From positions 1 through 8,978 of the forward strand of contig JBKDUF010000090.1 in the NCBI GenBank assembly GCA_046339595.1: a DNA stretch of 8,978 bases. The letters run 5' to 3'. Under the pieces are notes generated by a model. It had not been told where the DNA came from. It made no database searches and saw only the letters and a list, made by a program, of their open reading frames with translations. Numbering within the stretch: position 1 is the stretch's first letter; the number at the start of each line of letters is the position of its first letter. The stretch is from Ga0077527 sp021300125 (GTDB lineage Bacteria; Pseudomonadota; Gammaproteobacteria; Burkholderiales; SG8-41). Of this stretch, positions 6,038 to 8,978 are shown piece after piece. The translations under genes were made by a program, and so were the position numbers.

Positions 6038-6123
6038 TTAACAGGATGGACAGGATTTACAGGATAAAAGCAGTTTGATCGCCGCATGGGGTTTATCCTG
6101 AACATCCTGCCCATCCTGTAAAT
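6037..6123. repeat. 32-bp imperfect inverted repeat of ACAGGAT units
   Basis: The left arm (6037-6068) contains three ACAGGAT units in tandem at 9-base spacing. The right arm (6092-6123) is its reverse complement with 28 of 32 positions matching, and a 23-base spacer lies between. The left arm begins on the last base of the mog stop codon, and the right arm ends 11 bases before the esterase ATG, so the element fills the whole intergenic gap. RNA from either strand could fold into a long hairpin. It may act as a terminator or mRNA stabiliser for mog, or be a dispersed REP/MITE-like element. I have a general memory of similar CAGGAT-type intergenic repeats in proteobacteria but cannot verify it here. 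Confidence 0.85.
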
Positions 6124-6134
6124 TCGTTTTCACC

Positions 6135-6812
6135 ATGACCACAATCCTCGAAACCATCGAACTCGAAACTGCGAAGAACCCCACCGCTGCGGTGATCTGG
6201 ATGCACGGCCTGGGCGCTGACGGCAACGACTTCGTACCCATCGTCAACGAACTGGATCTCGCCGGCGCGCCAGGCATCCGCTTCGTGTTTCCGCACGCGC
6301 CGACGCGGCCGGTGACCCTCAACAACGGCTACATGATGCGCGCCTGGTATGACATTTCCTTCGGTGACCTCGAGGGCAAGACCCGCCGCGCCGACGAAAA
6401 AGGCCTGCGCGAGTCGCAGGCGCAGATCGGCGAACTGATTGCGCGTGAGCAGTCTCGCGGCATCAGCGCTTCCAAAATCGTGCTCGCCGGTTTCTCGCAG
6501 GGTGGCGCCATCGCGCTGCAGACCGGCCTGCGTCATCCTGAAACACTCGCCGGCGTGATGGCGCTGTCAACCTATCTGCCGCTGGCCGACAGCTTTGCCG
6601 CCGAAGCCAGCGCTGCGAACAGGGCCACGCCGGTGTTCATGGCCCACGGCAGCCAGGATCCGGTGGTGCCTTATTCGATGGGCAACCAGTCCCGGGAATT
6701 CCTGGAACAGGCGGGTTACGACCTGGAGTGGCACGACTACCCGATGCCGCATTCGGTCTGCCTCGAGGAGGTGGCCGATATCGGGCAGTGGCTGGTCAGG
6801 GTACTCGCCTGA
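6135..6812 (+). CDS. Alpha/beta hydrolase, phospholipase/carboxylesterase family (PF02230)
   Basis: This 225-residue serine esterase hydrolyses short-chain carboxylic or acyl esters, and is probably cytosolic because no signal peptide is seen. The catalytic triad is readable: Ser121 in the elbow 'GFSQGG', Asp175 in 'HGSQDPVVP' and His206 in 'MPHSV'. The oxyanion-hole loop 'HGLGADGND' spans residues 24-32. Length and motif spacing match bacterial EstB/acyl-protein-thioesterase-like enzymes. The ATG follows the inverted repeat by 11 bases and has no clear Shine-Dalgarno. The Bug receptor follows after 38 bases and could be in the same transcript. The physiological substrate is not known. Confidence 0.92.
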   Translation: MTTILETIELETAKNPTAAVIWMHGLGADGNDFVPIVNELDLAGAPGIRFVFPHAPTRPVTLNNGYMMRAWYDISFGDLEGKTRRADEKGLRESQAQIGELIAREQSRGISASKIVLAGFSQGGAIALQTGLRHPETLAGVMALSTYLPLADSFAAEASAANRATPVFMAHGSQDPVVPYSMGNQSREFLEQAGYDLEWHDYPMPHSVCLEEVADIGQWLVRVLA

Positions 6813-6850
6813 AAAACAACAACCAGAACAGCATCACGGGAGGAGCCCGC

Positions 6851-7828
6851 ATGAACCGCACCCTGCTCATGGCCAGCGCATCGATGGCCGCATTCGCTGC
6901 CGCAACATCCGGCATCGCCGCGGCTGCCGCCGCCACGGGCTATCCGGTTCGTCCGGTGCGTTTCATCGTGCCCTTCGGCGCCGGGAGCGCCACCGACGTG
7001 GTGGCGCGTACCGTCGGTCAGAGCCTGTCCGAGGCGCTGGGCCAGTCCATCGTCGTCGACAACCGCGCAGGGGCCAACGGCACCATCGGCGCGGAACTGG
7101 CTGCCAAGGCGCCGAAGGACGGCTACACGCTGCTGATGAGCACCAATACGCCGAGTGCGGCCGCGCCCAGCCTGATGAAAAAACTGAATTACGACCCGGT
7201 CAGGGATTTCGCGCCGATCGCACGCGTGGGCACCATCGCCTTCGTGCTGGTGGTCAACCCCTCGCTGCCGGTGAAAACCATGCCCGAACTGATCGCGCTG
7301 GCAAAAAAGCAGCCGGGCAGGCTCAGCGCCGGTTCCGGCAGCGCCGGCAGCCTGGTGCCGATCTTCATGCTGCAACAGATGGCGGGCATCGAACTGAACC
7401 ATGTGCCCTACAAGAGCATCCCGCCCGCGCTCACTGATGTCATCAGCGGCCAGATCAACATGGTCTATGCCGACATGGTCAACGGCGCGCCACAGGTGCG
7501 CTCAGGCAAGGTGCGCGGGCTGGGCGTGACCTCGGTGAAGCGCGATCCGCTGCTGCCGGACGTGCCGGCCATCGCCGAGACGGTGAAGGGTTTCGAACTG
7601 ATCGCCTGGTTCGCGATGTTCGCGCCCGCGGGCACGCCGCAGGCCATCGTTGATCTTCTCGCTGCGGAATCTGAAAAAATCCTCGCCCGCAACGAAGTGC
7701 GCGAGCGTTTCGCCGGGCTCGGCATCCAGGTCGCGCCAATGAAGCCGGCCGAACTCGGCCAGTTCCAGAAAAGCGAGCTTGAGAAATGGGCGCGCCTGGC
7801 CAAGGCGGCGAATATCGTGCCGGAGTAG
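6851..7828 (+). CDS. Tripartite tricarboxylate transporter receptor (Bug/TctC family)
   Basis: This 325-residue periplasmic solute-binding protein has an N-terminal Ala-rich signal peptide (about residues 1-27). The mature start 'YPVRPVRFIVPFGAGSATDVVAR' (31-53) is the classic Bug motif. Other family marks are 'VVDNRAGANGTIGAE' (68-82), 'KDGYTLLM' (89-96), 'HVPYKS..PALTDVISGQI' and 'LGVTS..R...LPDVPAIAE'. Bug proteins bind carboxylates or other small anionic or neutral ligands, and many have no adjacent TctA/TctB, as here. GGGAGGAG 5 bases before the ATG is the best ribosome-binding site in the window, which decides this start over an upstream in-frame one that overlaps the esterase. The ligand cannot be predicted. 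Confidence 0.93.
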   Translation: MNRTLLMASASMAAFAAATSGIAAAAAATGYPVRPVRFIVPFGAGSATDVVARTVGQSLSEALGQSIVVDNRAGANGTIGAELAAKAPKDGYTLLMSTNTPSAAAPSLMKKLNYDPVRDFAPIARVGTIAFVLVVNPSLPVKTMPELIALAKKQPGRLSAGSGSAGSLVPIFMLQQMAGIELNHVPYKSIPPALTDVISGQINMVYADMVNGAPQVRSGKVRGLGVTSVKRDPLLPDVPAIAETVKGFELIAWFAMFAPAGTPQAIVDLLAAESEKILARNEVRERFAGLGIQVAPMKPAELGQFQKSELEKWARLAKAANIVPE

Positions 7829-7843
7829 ATTTCGGGTGATGAA

Positions 7844-7867
7844 AAAAGGCGCCCGCGGGCGCCTTTT
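7844..7867. terminator. Bidirectional rho-independent terminator
   Basis: A perfect 24-base palindrome has the core GGCGCCCGCGGGCGCC (7848-7863) flanked by AAAA and TTTT. It lies 15 bases after the Bug gene stop and 18 bases past the end of the convergent oxygenase-like gene. The A/T flanks make it a terminator for both strands. The effective loop is small because the core is fully self-complementary. Confidence 0.85.
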
Positions 7868-7885
7868 ATTGTGACCCGGCAAGAA

Positions 7886-8662
7886 TCAGAACGAGAACTT
7901 CACCTTGGGCTTCACCTGAATATCGGCATTCATCATGATCTGCGGCTTGGGCTGCTCGCGCACAAAGATGTCATACAGCAACAGCCAGCGACGGGTATCC
8001 GCATCCACTACAGGTTCAACGCCGTGGAAGGAGTTTTCTGTTTTCAGGAACACGAACATCGAGTTAGGCACGAAGGGGTTGGTATGCAGGCGCATGAAAC
8101 CCTCGTGCGGGTAGTGCGGACCACCGGCACAGGTGAATGAAGGATCCTTGGGCAGATAGATCGAGGTGCCCATGTGCGCCTGCGACAGGTCTGGAGGCAG
8201 GTAAAACAGCACCGTGATGACCTTGCGCGGCGAGTCGGTATGCGGGCCCAGCTTGTAATTGGTGATGTCCTCCACCAGCAGGGACTCGGAATAAAACTCC
8301 ATGTTCTCGCGGCCGGCGAAGCGCTGCTCGATGAAGGGCCTGAATTTCTGAGACAGCAGAGAGCCGAAGTTCCCCTTGACCACCAGCCAGTTGTGCATTT
8401 CGGTCCAGAAGGCCTTCTTCCCGTCCGGCAGCGTGGACAGGCTTTTCTGGCTCATGTCGAGCACGAACCGCTCCTTGTACCCGGTAACGTTGCGCGCCTT
8501 CTCGATCGGTATCATGACAGCCGGATCGGGCAGGTTGCGACGCAGCTCAGCGTAGAAGGAGTCGGGGAATACGTTCTCCAGGTAAAAGTGAGGGTACGGG
8601 AACAGGTTAATCTGTGCGTTCCCCACCTTGTAGGCGAGATGCAGCTCAGCGTCTAAAAACAT
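7886..8662 (-). CDS. 2OG-Fe(II) oxygenase-like protein
   Basis: This 258-residue soluble protein has the ligand pattern of a 2-oxoglutarate/Fe(II) dioxygenase: His141-x-Asp143 in 'KLGPHTDSPRKVITVLFYL', distal His213 in 'NSFHGVEP', and Arg224/Arg225 in 'ADTRRWLLLYDIFV', the probable 2-oxoglutarate contact. Hydrophobic strands around these fit the double-stranded beta-helix. 'YPHFYLENVFPDSFYAELRRNLP' (about 23-45) resembles N-termini of prolyl-hydroxylase-like proteins in sugar and peptide biosynthesis clusters. The start MFLDAELHL at 8660-8662 overlaps the preceding FkbM gene by 17 bases; a G-rich stretch upstream (GAGGGGG) may serve as ribosome-binding site. A longer in-frame start at 8773 would overlap the methyltransferase gene heavily and is rejected. 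The substrate (glycan, peptide or lipid) is unknown. Confidence 0.75.
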   Translation of the reverse strand: MFLDAELHLAYKVGNAQINLFPYPHFYLENVFPDSFYAELRRNLPDPAVMIPIEKARNVTGYKERFVLDMSQKSLSTLPDGKKAFWTEMHNWLVVKGNFGSLLSQKFRPFIEQRFAGRENMEFYSESLLVEDITNYKLGPHTDSPRKVITVLFYLPPDLSQAHMGTSIYLPKDPSFTCAGGPHYPHEGFMRLHTNPFVPNSMFVFLKTENSFHGVEPVVDADTRRWLLLYDIFVREQPKPQIMMNADIQVKPKVKFSF

Positions 8663-8978
8663 ATTCCGCGACCCCCTCGAAAGTACCTGACTTGCGCTCG
8701 GCCCTTTGCACCTGCGCCGGATCGTGCTTGAAGCCCATGCTGTTGAGTCCATGTACCATTTGCATGTGGTCACGCAGGTTCTGGTTGGTTTCGATCAGCA
8801 GTGACTTCATCTCCGGGCGTGCCAGTGTCTTGCGCGCGCCGGCAATGACCTTGGGCTCGAATCCGTCGACGTCGATCTTGATGTGGTTGGGCACCGGGAT
8901 CGCGCCGCAATCGACAAAGGCATCGAGCGTGCTGGCATAGCAGCCCTGGACAAAGACCGTCCTCAGCGGCTTGTGCTC
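8646..8978 (-). CDS. FkbM-family methyltransferase, C-terminal part (runs off right edge)
   Basis: The frame is open from the right edge to a TGA at 8646-8648, giving 110 visible residues. 'VPNHIKIDVDGFEPKVIAGA' is the FkbM signature (I-K-x-D-V-[DE]-G-x-E) near the SAM-binding fold, preceded by 'LDAFVDCGAIP'. FkbM proteins are SAM-dependent O-methyltransferases, common in polysaccharide, lipid and natural-product loci. The true start lies outside the window; an internal GTG at 8892-8894 lies inside the conserved domain and is not a start. The gene overlaps the following oxygenase-like gene by 17 bases, so the pair is probably translationally coupled and acts in the same modification pathway. 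Confidence 0.85.
   Translation of the reverse strand, partial: EHKPLRTVFVQGCYASTLDAFVDCGAIPVPNHIKIDVDGFEPKVIAGARKTLARPEMKSLLIETNQNLRDHMQMVHGLNSMGFKHDPAQVQRAERKSGTFEGVAEYVFRR

Noticed and set aside
6037..6123. Possible CRISPR array from the repeated CAGGAT motif
   Set aside because: The units are only 7 bases at 9-base spacing and the two arms are inverted, so there are no repeat-spacer units of CRISPR size and no cas genes.

Overview
The window is high-GC, densely packed chromosomal DNA, most consistent with a betaproteobacterium, probably Burkholderiales-like. The evidence is the conserved divergent block pmbA / yjgA(darP)-mog, a tripartite-tricarboxylate 'Bug' receptor of the kind greatly expanded in Betaproteobacteria, and an orphan TRAP alpha-keto-acid-type receptor. 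Taxonomy is inferred from gene content only. The organism could be an uncultured lineage.

Layout. The left edge (1-130) holds the C-terminus of an IS5-type transposase. It abuts the 5' remnant of an HNH-endonuclease-like gene on the minus strand (298 to 125), which looks cut off by the insertion. An AT-rich gap (299-391) follows, then an MFS transporter on the minus strand (1555 to 392). Divergent from it is a HigB/HigA-type toxin-antitoxin pair (1636-2296) whose promoter seems to start transcription at the toxin's own ATG. Convergent with the antitoxin is a Tat-exported TRAP solute receptor (3406 to 2309), whose terminator hairpin lies inside the 3' end of higA. Upstream of it, on the same strand, is pmbA/tldE (4804 to 3452).

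The plus-strand block after the pmbA divergent promoter is yjgA/darP (4893-5429, ribosome assembly), mog (5438-6037, molybdenum cofactor), a 32-bp imperfect inverted repeat built from ACAGGAT units (6037-6123), a PF02230 carboxylesterase (6135-6812) and a Bug receptor (6851-7828). A palindromic, bidirectional terminator (7844-7867) separates this block from two overlapping minus-strand genes at the right edge: an FkbM-family methyltransferase (partial, runs off the window) and a 2OG-Fe(II) oxygenase-like protein. These two may be the end of a surface-glycan or secondary-modification cluster.

Functional reading. Housekeeping (pmbA, darP, mog) sits next to accessory material (IS, broken HNH gene, toxin-antitoxin module) and to substrate-capture genes for organic acids (TRAP and Bug receptors, both without their membrane subunits nearby). 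I do not see a clearly new multi-gene system. The most interesting signals are the IS/HNH junction, the apparently leaderless toxin-antitoxin promoter with palindromes over the start codon, the terminator embedded in higA, and the ACAGGAT inverted repeat.
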